Assembly: GCA_902806575.1 (NCBI GenBank)
Contig: CADCXD010000010.1
Span: forward strand, 992,001 to 1,056,000
Length of the DNA: 64,000 nt
Reading direction: 5' to 3'
DNA from: Jackrogersella multiformis
Lineage: Eukaryota > Ascomycota > Sordariomycetes > Xylariales > Hypoxylaceae
In this document: positions 24,191 through 35,204 of the stretch, in pieces
Numbering within the stretch: position 1 is the first letter of the stretch
How the letters are laid out: every line of letters begins with the position of its first letter
Translations under genes and position numbers: made by a program
Notes under the pieces: model-generated
What the model saw: the letters and a program-made list of their open reading frames with translations, nothing else
Told to the model about the DNA's origin: nothing
Databases searched by the model: none

Positions 24191-26185
24191 CAAGTGGGGT
24201 TAGACTTGTACGACGAATATACCATTTTAAGGTGTAAGGCAGGTACCTAGGCAGCGGGCAGGTAGGTATTACGTTGTACGGTAATGCATCATAGTTACCT
24301 AGGTAAGTCTTACCTTAGGTCATCCAGTCTCGAAAGGGGAAATCGCTTCTAGAAGTGGCTTCTCTAATGGCCAATGAATACCTAGGTACCTGAGTATTCC
24401 GAGATAACGCAATTGTTAACAACATTGACCTAGCGTAGAAATCAATTTAGACCCAATCGCATCCATACTCATAATTCGCAACCAGCAACCCCCCCAATCT
24501 TGTCAAGCGAGACACGAAACGAGCTAATTTGTAGGGATTCTAGTGTGTAGCAATTTTTACCGGCCATTCGGTGCGAGGAACATTCCCAACTCACCTTATT
24601 TGCTATTATTATGCTGCTACTCGCTACACTACTGTACTCGTGCTTGTATTTGCATTATAGACAAACTCGTACGACCAATTCAACACGCGACGCGAACGCT
24701 ACCTAGCCGCAAATGGCAACGGTCTTTTTTATTCTTCTACCGTGCATTTTATAATATCATAAATGTTAAACCTAGTATGGCCTCTCAGAGTCCCGAGGGT
24801 TAGTTGCGCAAGAGGATGGCTTTAATCATCTCGTAGACAAGGTGTCTCGGCGCTTACTGCACATTGCATCGTCTGTGGCCAACGGAGTCGCAGGCGAGTC
24901 GGTTGCTAACCAGTTGTCGTCTTATCCTCGAGCAGGAGAGGACCGACCGTGTATCATCCTTGGCGTCAGCCCCAGCAGCCGGTAGCAGGCCATATGATCG
25001 ACGCTCATGACGTGGGGTTGGCGAAGCGGAACGTTCCTTGCCCATGCCTAAATAACAGCTTATTCTTTACCCTCGCCAACAAAAATCCATCCGATATGTG
25101 CCTTCCTGCAGGTGGCTGACAATGGCCGTCTCACAGATCGGTCGAACGACTGCAGGACGAAATCCGTGTGTCGATCTTGTGGGACTCTGCAGCGCTTCCG
25201 AACCGTCTGAGGTGCTAGTTGGACCGTAAAATCCGGTCCGGTGAAGATGAAACGATGCGTGCACCGCATCCCGGAATTGTTTCATGCACACATCAGGAAT
25301 GGTGTCAAGGCGAGCTAAATAGCTGTCCGCTGTTTTATTTTTGGATGTAGCAGTCTAGATAGTCTAATCATACTCCATATAAACCCACAACCCAAAGAGG
25401 AACCGAAAAAACGCTGTCTAATAGAGGCTGATTACCTACCAATGGGGAAAGGCTTGCTAGAGCAAGATGATACACCACTCCAGGCTGTGTTTACGTTTTG
25501 TTACCGAGGAAAAGCAGAGATAGCTGGGAGGCCGATTATAATATTATATGAGGTTTTACAGTTCCTGTCTTGCTTGCTAGTCGAACGTTGGTGGGACTAC
25601 ATACGTCAAAAGTGCATTCTGCTGTGCGATTCCAAGACACGGCTCCTAGCCGTTCAGGATCGCTTATTAGCATATCGAAGCCTGCCGGATATTACGTGGC
25701 ATATCCGTGTATTACAGTAGGAAATGAAGTCTTGGAATTTACGTACAGCCTCAGGTACCTACATATGCAGGCAGGCAGCCTCTAAAGAGACCTATCGGAA
25801 GCTTTAATGAATCACGTTACCGCGAGCTGCGAGATGACACCGCTAGATGCCACAGGGATCCGATACCGTCATAAAATATAAGCTTCTCGTTCCCAGCCTG
25901 TGGACATCGACGAGTGTCATTTGGTACCGCAAGGCGATGAAGGGGGATGGGGGTTGTACTCGTATACCACATTTCCAGGTGGTAGCCGGAAACACACACG
26001 GGTTTTGCTCTTGTGCATGCATTTCTACCACTTTAAGCTACTTAGATCTAGAGCTAGCAGCCTGTAGACTTAGTAGCCTTACCGTTCCTGAAGAGAGTTC
26101 GCACTCGGCCAACTCTATTTGGCGATATGGCGATATTAGTTGCCGTGCCTACGTATACCCACCGCCAAGAAGAACACGCTCCGCG

Positions 26186-28050
26186 TCACACCTCTTCTTC
26201 TTTCTTCTCCCGCGCCCCGGGCGTCGTCAGCGAGCTGTGTCGCGCAGGGCCAGCCGGACTACCCATGATCCTGCCGGAATCCTGGCGTAAGTTGTCGTCG
26301 CCGCTCTTCTCCTCCAGCATCCTCCTCGTCGCCCTCTTCTTCCTCTTGGCGTCTATGCTGCGCCTCCACTTCTTGCCGCGGCGGATGGACGCGTAGGCGC
26401 AGACGGCGCCCGAGAATACGAACAGCGCGCTGATGGTCGAGAACCAGCCCACGCCGATGGCGTTGATTGCCGGGAGGGCCACGCCCGTGCCGGCGCAGGC
26501 GAAGAGGTAGCGTATCGCGTAGTTCCCCGCGATCACTTCTGCCCCGCGGCCAGGCATCACGTCCAGGCAGTAGGTGTTTAGCGACGGGAAGCAGAACAGC
26601 TGGGCCACCCCCTGGAGGAACAGGACCACTACTGTCAGCGGGATTCCGCCGACGTTCTTTTCCACGCACCAGCCGTAGATTAGAACACAGCCGGGGATTA
26701 CAATGCCCATAAACGGCAGCGCTGAGTACATGCGATCTTCAGGTATGCGTATGCCCCGCTTCTTGATGTACTTCTTGACGATGAAGTCTGCGTACCGTCC
26801 TCCGACGAAAGTGCCAACGAGGTAGCCGCAGCCAGGCGCGAGATAGAACAAGCCGCTCTGCATGGGGGTAGTAAGATTGTACCTCTCGTTCAAGACATAG
26901 CGGATCGGCGTGAGGAGGGAATACATATTCCAGACCAGGGACGCACTCGACAACCCCGTCAGAAATAGGTTCGGGTACTCCCACAGCCGTATCACGCGCA
27001 AAGGGTTTATCATGCTGAGCACGACTCTGACCTTTGCCGCGCCGCTGTAGCCTACCAGGTCGTCGATCTTCTTGTGGTAAATGGTCTCTGGAAGCAAGAA
27101 GTAGGACCCGATGGCAGCGATGCCGGCGAGGCCCGACTGCAGCCAGAAGATTACGCGCCAGGAGGTGTAGGTGACGATGATGCCGCCTATGAAGGGGCCG
27201 AGGGCCGGTCCTACCAGTGTCCCGGAGAGAAACCAGCCCGTTGCCGTGCCTCTTTCTGTCGGGCGGTATATATCACTGCGGGTCTAGTGAGCGGCCTGGC
27301 CAAATACATGGTACTGTGAAGTTTAAAGGTGACGAGGACGTTGCTAACCCAATGACAGCAGCACCGACCAAGATGAAGGACGTGCCTTCGAATGCAGTGA
27401 GCAGACGGAAAACGAAGAAAGCCCCTAGGTTCGGCGCTAGCGCCGTTCCAATGCTACACGCGAGGAATCCTACGGCTGTTATACTGGTTATCTATATGCC
27501 AAGCATGTTAGTTTTCACATACTATTATTACATGTCGCTTGTTGTCGTTCCAGTAACGAAAAGAGGTGCTCACCAGCTTCCTGCCGTATACTTGGCTCAT
27601 GGGTCCCCAGAAAATGGGCGATAGACCCATGAATAACATGTATAGAGCGTTAACAAGGTTGACGATGGATCCCGTGGTGGAGTACTCGGCCGCTATCTCA
27701 GGAGTAGCCGCGAGCACGGATGTACTAGAAATTGGAGCCAGGAACGAGCAGAACGAGAGCAGATAGACGATGACTAGCTTCCGGTGTGCGGGTAGTCGAT
27801 CGTATACTTCGTCGGGGATCTCGACCACCGAGCTTACCGGTTCAACTGGCATGTCCGGCCCCAGCGATTGGTGTGTCGGGTACCGCTCGAGATCCTCTTC
27901 AATGGCATCGGGCCGCGCTGCCGGCCGGATCGACTCTGTTGTGTCACCCGAGTGGGTTGAGGAGCTACTTGAAGGTGAGCGTGAAGGTGAGCTGGAGTCC
28001 TGGCCGGCATGGCCAGCAGCTTGGAAACGGTTATCATTAGATTGGATCAT
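26186..28050 (-). CDS. MFS multidrug-type transporter (DHA1-like)
   Basis: Exons 28050-27574, 27491-27349 and 27275-26186; donors GTGAGC and GTTAGC, phases agree, 569 residues. A Ser/Pro-rich cytoplasmic N-terminus of about 85 residues precedes the membrane domain (LVIVYLLSFCSFLAPISSTS). The first half has FWGPMSQVYGRK (the DHA1 motif A position), and a motif-C-like GWFLSGTLVGPALGPFIGG follows. The second half has ARYADF-like GGRYADFIVKKY and LFCFPSLNTYCLDVMPGRGAEVIAGN. These features match the 12-TM drug:H+ antiporter 1 group, such as FLU1/CAF5-like exporters. The substrate is unknown. The C-terminal tail is basic and then Lys/Glu-rich. It has no enzyme neighbour that would place it in a cluster. 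Confidence 0.87.
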
Positions 28051-29743
28051 CAGGAAAGACTTGTGATGTTTGTGTCTATAAGCATAGGTTTGATGACAAT
28101 ATTTGGGTCATTATAGGCCAAAGTCTATGGTTAGATAAGAAAACAGGCAAGCTTCACAGCTAGTTGATAATAAATTGACTTGGAATTAAGAGATAAATGC
28201 CTTTATTATAGATCGTCTTGTTTGAAGACCCAAGAAGACTCGCCCGGCTATGAATATTAGCAGAACAAGAACAAGAAGTAGATGAATGACTCCATTCACT
28301 GTTGGTACGAGGAAAACACTCCCTATTTACACGAATACTAACTAATCCCCTGAGGGTAGTAGTGGTATAACCTGTTGGGCTCTCTATTTCATTTTTCTTT
28401 ATTGATATTGGCCACTTCTGGGGACTAGCAATATGCTATGCCGAGTATCGGTGGGAAACTTGGCCGAACTTGGCTCGATGGGGCATAGCGATACGATGCT
28501 AAATGGCTGCTTAAGGTGGATATCACCCGGCTGCAATGCCGACGATGGAGCCCCATTGGTCCAATCTCGGCCGTCGTCTCCACGCTTGTCAATTCGAGAA
28601 TTTGAAGCTTTTGCCAAGGATCCGCATGCTCGCCAGCATGTCACCCTTTAAGCTTCTGATGTGGACACAGGTGAAAACGCACCGTCCAAAGGCATAATAC
28701 TTCTCTAGCGGTGAGAGCCCGAACTGAAAGAGGGTCAACGGGGGGTTCCGGATTGGTGCCGTAGACTCACGGCATAAGCCCGATGGTGATGTTAAACTAG
28801 CGGATGATGGATGATATAGATCTCGATAATATCTCTGTACTATACCCTACAGGTGAGCTGGCCTATTAGCGTTGTAACCGTTGCTTATTCCCGTTCTCGC
28901 ATTACACAGTACTTACCCGACGCGGGATCGGCATTTGACTGCATAGGCGAAATCACCAACTCCGTTGCCGCAGCGAAAGTCGCTCCGAATAGAGTCATTT
29001 GGATGACTAACATGAGCTATAGTTGGGTAAGGATGAGAAGTCATAATAGTTTGGTCTCTTAATATGCCATTAGCCTATCTTTTAACCTGCCTGGATGGGC
29101 ATGCCGCATGTGAAGAAATGACGGTCTATGAATATGAATATGGTTAAAGTCTCATATGTATTCTTGCTAAGCGGCTGTCGGTCAAGCTGCAGGGATGGTT
29201 TTTGATGATCACAGGATTTGGAATACAGAGCCACCTTATTCTGGCCCTGTACATATACTCGTAAAGGGAGACTGATATTGCGGCATCAAAGAGTATGTCG
29301 TGATTACTTAGAGTAGAGGAAATACTTACCTAGGTACCTAGCCTAGTTGTTGCCGGTTTGGCCATTGATGGGAACTTCAATTGTTTCGTCTGGAGATTTC
29401 TTTAATGTTAACGATTGATGCTGTTCCAAGGTTGTTCCTAGGTGGGTCTTCTCGGTTTGTACCTGAAAGATTGAAGCTGTGGCGGCCACCCACTTCTTAA
29501 CGTGGCTGGGTGCCTTGGGTAATCGTACCTGCCACTGCGCACCTTAAACCTCCACCTTATCGTAATCAGCCCGACACACAAAAATCCCCCTCTCTCTATG
29601 CAAAATTAACCGTAGTTTATCCTCATCACGCACACATCTCAATTCCGCGCAAAAAAATCGATTTGAGCAAAGCTCCACGAAATAACCTACAAACGTAACC
29701 ATCGACACATTTCAAGACCACAGCCTCCATCACAGCTGTCAAA
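28051..29743. other. Intergenic: divergent promoters of the MFS and eL42 genes
   Basis: About 1.7 kb. Contains an ACCTAGGTACC motif near 29331, a TTCCAAGGTTGTTCC copy near 29425 and, close to the ribosomal-protein start, pyrimidine-rich and CTCATCACGC-type leader sequence. No coding sequence recognised; short frames at 28433-28651 and 28853-29062 lack family features. Confidence 0.5.
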
Positions 29744-30587
29744 ATGGTAAGTGAAATGAAGCCATTTATTTAATTATTAGCCCCGGGAATTATACGGATA
29801 GACATTACATTTTCGCCTCTTCGCCTCTTCGGATCATGTAACGACTTTTGCGAACGAACGAACAAAATTTCGAGAATGAGGCTCAACGGCGAATACCCGA
29901 CAAAGACGAGTAAATCGACCACGAGCACTTCGATTTCTATCGTCTATCAATGCAGATGGTTTTAAACATCGTAGAAGACGCCGATTTATACAAACACGGC
30001 CTCACCTGGAAACGGACTCTTCATCGAGAGGAGCTACAATCTGCTTTGCGATTACATACGATGGAGGACTAACGAGATATCTCATCTAGGTCAACATTCC
30101 CAAGACCCGAAAGACCTACTGCAAGGGCAAGGAGTGCCGCAAGCACACTCAACACAAGGTCACCCAGTACAAGGCTGGCAAGGTACGTTCAAACCCGATT
30201 CCCACGCGCCAACTCGTCTGCAATCGCGACACCATCGACGAGCTACGTGTATACCCCAACCGGTTTCTAACGAGAACCTAGGCCTCTCTATTCGCGCAAG
30301 GAAAGAGACGTTACGACCGAAAGCAGTCCGGTTACGGTGGTCAGACCAAACCCGTATTCCACAAGAAGGCCAAGACGACGAAGAAGGTCGTGCTGCGATT
30401 GGAATGCGTTGCCTGCAAGACTAAGCTACAACTCGCCCTGAAGCGATGCAAGCACTTCGAGCTCGGGTACGTTCGCATCGGATTATCTCTCATACGGATA
30501 ATATTACATTACATAACATAGTCATACATATACTAACTCGCTCTTAGTGGTGACAAGAAGACGAAGGGTGCCGCCCTGGTATTCTAA
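29744..30587 (+). CDS. RPL42: 60S ribosomal protein eL42 (L36a/L44)
   Basis: Four exons: 29744-29746, 30090-30182, 30282-30466 and 30548-30587, giving 106 residues, the family's exact length. The first coding exon is only the ATG, followed at once by GTAAGTG. The protein begins MVNIPKTRKTYCKGKECRKHTQH and ends GGDKKTKGAALVF. The four zinc-ligand cysteines are present (Cys12, Cys17, and the CVACKTK...CKHFELG pair). It sits at the ribosomal E site. Residue 56 is proline (QTKPVFHKK), the cycloheximide-sensitive form, preceded by Lys55, a known methylation site in fission yeast. Three introns in so short a gene are normal for ribosomal-protein genes of filamentous fungi. Confidence 0.97.
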
Positions 30588-31354
30588 ACGCGTTTCATAC
30601 TCATGTCGTTGCACGTTCTTCTTTCAGGGCAATAGGGTGGTTCATCATGGCCGGGCATTCACTGGCGACACGGGAGTCTTGATCCTCGGTACGAGAACAT
30701 TAGATAGGTCAGAATAGAACCGAATCTGCTCTTTCAAATTCTATTAGCGTGCCATACATGACAAGTGCTAGGAACAGAGAGACAATGAAGGAATAACAGG
30801 CAGCTAGCTATATTATTGTCTCGGGGTAGTAAGATCGCCGAGTTGATGTCCTCGTTACGAGACTCGATTCTAACGCTTAATGATTCTCAATACTTGAAGC
30901 ATGCCATACCTAATCGATTGGCCCTTTTCTCGTGAATATTGCTATCCAAGAACAAGATTCTCCCATAGCCAGGAACTCTATCCTCCTATTCTCGTATTCT
31001 CGAGAGAACTCTCTCTGAGTACACGATTGCATATAATTCTGACCTAATGTCATGTCCGTTGCGGTAGAAGTGAATCTATCTATACTGTGGCAATTGCAAA
31101 CCAGGCCTCTTATCAAATTTAGATGATCTCCAATGCCTTACAACTTTGTTGGGTGTGTAATCATCTCCAGGGGATACCTAGTCTTCAAGCACCCAACCAC
31201 TCTGGGCCTTTACGCAGACTCGACGCCTCTGCCGTCTACGACTTGAGATCTAAGTTGAAACACCCCCGCTACTCTAGGTAAGAAGTAAATCTGAACCATA
31301 TTTTTCTCTCTTTTTTTAACATAAAAAGAATTAAAAAAATCCATCATCTCCTTC
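30588..31354. other. Intergenic between convergent genes
   Basis: 3' flanks of eL42 and of the 2H phosphoesterase. It includes an A/T homopolymer-rich run at about 31298-31340. Nothing coding recognised. Confidence 0.55.
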
Positions 31355-32166
31355 CTAGAACCCCTCGCCGAGCTGAACCGTCCGCCCGCCGCCATACCAC
31401 AGCGTGCCGACGCGGACATCCAAGCCCTTCTCCTGGCCGACCACCCACTCGCCCACGAGGTCCGACGCGGCGCCGTCCCACACCTCGGCCTGCAGCCACG
31501 CGTTGACCTCGTCGATGGCGTCGACCCACGCGCGCCTGCGCCCGGGCGTCGCGTGGTCCCCGCCCGTCAGGTACCTGCCGAGCGTCACGTGCGCGCTGGG
31601 CACCACGTACCGGGACGAGACCTCGACGCCGGCGTCCTTAGCCAGGCCCCACACGTCGCGCCGCAGGTGGTGGTAGGAGTAGCGGTCGCCGCGGCCCCGC
31701 ACGTCGGCGGCGACGGCGTCGGGCGCCACGGGCGGCGGCGACAGCGCCGGCTCGCCCGCCGCCGGGAGGAACGACAGCGCGAACGCGGAGAGGTCGTACG
31801 AGATCAGCGGCTTGACGAGCCGCGCCCGGTGCCGGTGCGTGAAGCTCGCGATGCGCGGGATCGCCGGCCGCAGCGTCTCCTTGATCGCTTCGATCTCGTC
31901 CGCCGTGCGCGAGAACGCGACTTCGAGCGTGGTGAGGTGCATCCGGTGCAGCGGCATGAGCCATATGCCTGGAGGGCGTTAGCGCGGCGCGTGTGTTGGT
32001 TTCTATTATAATATATTGCTAGTGATTTTGACTGTATATGATTATGATGATTTTGAGCGAAGTAAAAACTTATTCTTGGCTTACTTGGTGCGATGGTTTT
32101 GAGCTTCTTCTGGATCACATCCGCGAGCTCCAGTACGTGGATCGGAGGACGTGCCCAGAAGGTCAT
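31355..32166 (-). CDS. 2H-type phosphoesterase / RNA-ligase-like protein (5' end unresolved)
   Basis: Exon 31968-31355 is well supported; an upstream exon ends at 32085 (GTAAG donor, phase agrees) and contains FWARPP. Both catalytic H-x-T motifs of the 2H superfamily are seen: HLTTLEV near the start of the large exon and SAHVTLGRY about 130 residues on. Related fungal proteins are described as 2'-5' RNA ligase or cyclic phosphodiesterase-like; the true substrate is unknown. The ATG at 32166 gives 231 residues, but homologues usually extend further and FWARPP is normally internal, so a 5' exon is missing or the N-terminus is lost. A TAG|AAAGACACGAG acceptor-like site lies just upstream, around 32180. 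Exon 2 is strikingly GC-rich compared with its surroundings. Confidence 0.75.
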
Positions 32167-35100
32167 GCAGTATCTCGTGTCTTTCTACTATATGTTAACA
32201 TTCCAACCTCAGACCTGATGCTTTAATTTTATCTAGGATATGCTCTGTTTTTGAATAGAGTGTTGAAGGAGCGAAGTGATGCGGGGAGGCATTGTGACAT
32301 ACTGCCAACAGGTTAGCATTTCTCGAAATGAGCAGAGCACCATGGCCGACTTGAGGAACCAAGGTCTCTAATGACAGCGTGGTGCGTTCTCAGACTGACC
32401 AAAGCCTGGCTCTATCTGCGGATTCTCTAACCGCAGAAGATATGGATCAATGATCAACTCTGTAAAGTCAGATGCTAGGAACTTGTCTCTCTGTTGCGCA
32501 TTACGTCTGACTCGGTGCGCAGCATATAATGCTTGAATTTTCGCCTAGGTCTCTAGTCAGCGTCTATCATAAGAGACGTTACAACTGCACACTCAACTGG
32601 TTCATCATCGCAAGCTTCAATCAGCGCATTGTATGGGTTCTCGCCCGGTTTCAAGACAACTCCAGATAAGTCCTCCAACTTATTCTTAATGTCTGTAGAC
32701 TCAAGAACGGACCCCATCTCGAATTTAGCACAGGAAATAAGATAAATTATAACTGAGTATGAATATATAAATATAATTTCGAGAGTCTAATGATCGGATA
32801 TTTAAACAAGGTATGGTGCGGTGCGGCTGACCGAGGTCGCGATGCGAATTATCCTAGTGGGTTCTAATGGTCAAAAATAGGGCGCCTGAATAGGACAGCG
32901 TATAGCGGTCGCTCACTGTAACCGCTAGCCTAAGGCGCTACAGCGGATGTCACGAGAACAGCCCTGAGCCCCCTGGAGGCCCACTCCTTCTATACCTACC
33001 TAGGCACCTAGGTAGACAATAGATACAGTAGCTACACCCTGAGTAAATTAAGGAAATTCATAGCTCTAGTTTACTGGTCGAATGAGGATATATTAGGTAT
33101 ATTTTATAGTAATGGAATTATGTTAAATCCTCTAGTCAAGGAGGTAAGGGTTGAAGGAGGAAATGGAAAAAGAAAAGGAAAACTGGAAGACGCCGCTTAC
33201 CTGTTAATACCTCAATAGGGGGTCCTTAGCACTACCACTAGCGCGCCTTCCAACTGCAAGTCATAGAGCACGTGATAGAAACCCTATCTTAACTTCATTC
33301 ATCAACTATAACTAATAGGACATAAAATAGAGATCTAAGATATGTTTTAATTAACATTAAAAACACTAAGGCTCAGTTGAACTGTATAGGAACTAAAGGC
33401 AGAGATAGGGATTCTCACTAGGTGTTATATATATCACCCAAGACGCGAATCTCCGTGATATACCTAACACCTGTTTATGCTTAACACATTACTACAGATC
33501 TACCATAGCTGAAACACATCTGCTCGCAAAGGGCTCTAGAATATGTCTCTTTTTGACTAGCATGGCCCTTTCTTTTTCGTCTTCAAATTTGTATGTGTTA
33601 TTTGGCATCAAACTGTTGCCTTTATGGTATATCCTGTTTCAAGGCATGTCTGATTCTTAAGTACCTAGGTAGGTAGGTAGGTTAGGTCTTTAAATATTTT
33701 AAAACGGCATTCTTTTCACTAGGCCATACTACTGTGAACATATCATAATAAACAGCCTCACAGCAAAGTAAATCCACAACACTTATTATGTTTAAGAGTT
33801 GTCAAGACGTATAGAGTTCTCAATGTATTGAATATTAACACGAGAAAGCCACCTCCTTTATTCATTGGTACTATGACTATCTAATAAACTGAAGTGAAGC
33901 CCTCCTGAATTATGTAGAATGACCAGTCCTTGTAACCAGCCTAGAATGACTTCGGGTTCTTTCTACCGTGAACTTTGGTTCGTGTTCATTTGACCTCTCC
34001 CGGAGCTTTGTCCCTTAAAGCGACCTTTGGATCCAGCTAGAAAATGGGATGGAGGCCTCGGTGGATGCCTGGTGACTGCCTTGCTCTAGGAGGTAGGTAG
34101 TTCAATGGGGTTTTGACTGCTATCACTGATGCTACCGCCCTGTGTGATGATGATCGAACTTGGTGCCTTGTGCTATGCTTCAATGAGCCAGCCACTAACC
34201 CATAGCTCTTGCACTTGAGACCTGATGGTTTGGATCATATACTGGAGTGGCTTCCCACACTTGTTCGTGATCTGTCGACTGCAGCCTGGTAGGATATTTG
34301 TTGAGGTGCGGGTTTTGTCTTGTTTCTTAGGAAAGTACTACCTAGTAAAACATTTGCCAAGACTCTTAGATAGGTAGCCACTATCATCCCGCTTCTGCCT
34401 CAAGATACCTAGGCAGGTACCTAGAAACTTAAAGACCTTGGTAGCTTGTGACTCCTCGTTTTTTCCACACTGTTTAGTTGGCTCCTGCCTAGTATGATCT
34501 GTCGAAGTGCAGCTCTTGCCTTATTCGTAAGTTGACTGTTGCCCCTCTGAGCACCTTCCAGATACTATCCCGCTTTAGAAGCGGGACTTGCGGGCCCCTT
34601 CCGGCCGGCACCCCACCTCTCCCGGTCCGCAGCTCCGTATATACGGGGCTACGCATTCGGCATCACCAGTGTAGCTTCCTATTACTACGGGACCGGTGGT
34701 ATCTTAGGGCTTGCTCTCGCCCTAGTTCTGATTTGATCTTCTTGCTGATCTTCTGGCTCACAATCACTCCCACCATTCTATTTATTTCTTCCACCAAACC
34801 TGCCACCACAGATTTTCTTTCTCCTCACAACATCTGAAACTTCCACTTCATTGCATTCAACCTTTCTGTTCACCATATCTGATCTTCCATTTCAGACAAT
34901 CAATCACCCTTTTCTGCACACACAAGCTTCCTATCTCATATAGAGATACACCTTAAACTTGCAAAGAGACGCTCAACCCTTTTGATTCCTCAAGTCAAAA
35001 AAGTGTTTTGCGTAGCCTAGGCTGCTACTTCTCTTGCCTTCCAACACAAATTGCCAATTTCAAGTATACCTTTGAGTTTGGCAGACAAGATATTCACCTC

Positions 35101-35204
35101 TCCCATTTCATCTTTTTTCACTCTCATCAACAAATACATTCTTCGTAATCATCATCTACTCTCTGTGCTTGAATTCAATCCTCTCTTGATTCAAGTACGT
35201 AATC
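32167..35204. other. Long intergenic stretch: 2H 5' region and DNMT5-like promoter/leader
   Basis: About 3 kb. The first part may hide a 5' exon of the phosphoesterase (around 32180-32330). ACCTAGGT motifs occur near 32998, 33661-33685 and 34407. From about 34440 on, CT-rich sequence looks like the leader of the methyltransferase gene; it contains a hairpin at 34568-34586 and a reading frame at 34532-34837 that I do not believe is a gene. Confidence 0.5.
34568..34586 (+). promoter_or_regulatory. Hairpin in the putative 5' leader of the DNMT5-like gene
   Basis: TCCCGCTT (34568-34575) and AAGCGGGA (34579-34586) form a perfect 8-bp stem with a 3-base loop, followed by GC-rich GGGCCCC and CCGGCCGG. 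If transcribed it would be a stable leader hairpin about 620 bases before the ATG. A regulatory role is inference only. Confidence 0.3.

Larger units (their letters stand above)
21448..26185. other. Gene-poor intergenic stretch (4.7 kb)
   Basis: No convincing gene. The first 800 bp are probably promoter/leader of the DUF3405 gene and contain a degenerate GTTCCA repeat. AT-rich tracts follow (about 22800-22850), with ACCTAGGT motifs at about 22328, 22862, 23805, 24167-24190, 24297 and 24380. A codon-like stretch at 24777-24990 was examined but not accepted. Frames at 25442-25785 and 26127-26290 show no family features. Confidence 0.5.

Noticed and set aside
24777..24990. ATGGCCTCTCAGAGT followed by a codon-like stretch (GFNHLVDKVSRRLLHIASS)
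   Set aside because: The two parts can only be joined by an impossibly short intron, the frame soon stops and no family was recognised; it could be a gene remnant but is not supportable.
31553..32011. Plus-strand and second minus-strand frames over the 2H phosphoesterase
   Set aside because: They are Arg/Ala/Gly-rich shadows caused by very high GC; only the frame with HLTTLEV and SAHVTLGRY makes a recognisable protein.
34532..34837. 101-codon frame upstream of the DNMT5-like gene
   Set aside because: Composition is that of CT-rich leader DNA; it lacks domains and overlaps a hairpin.
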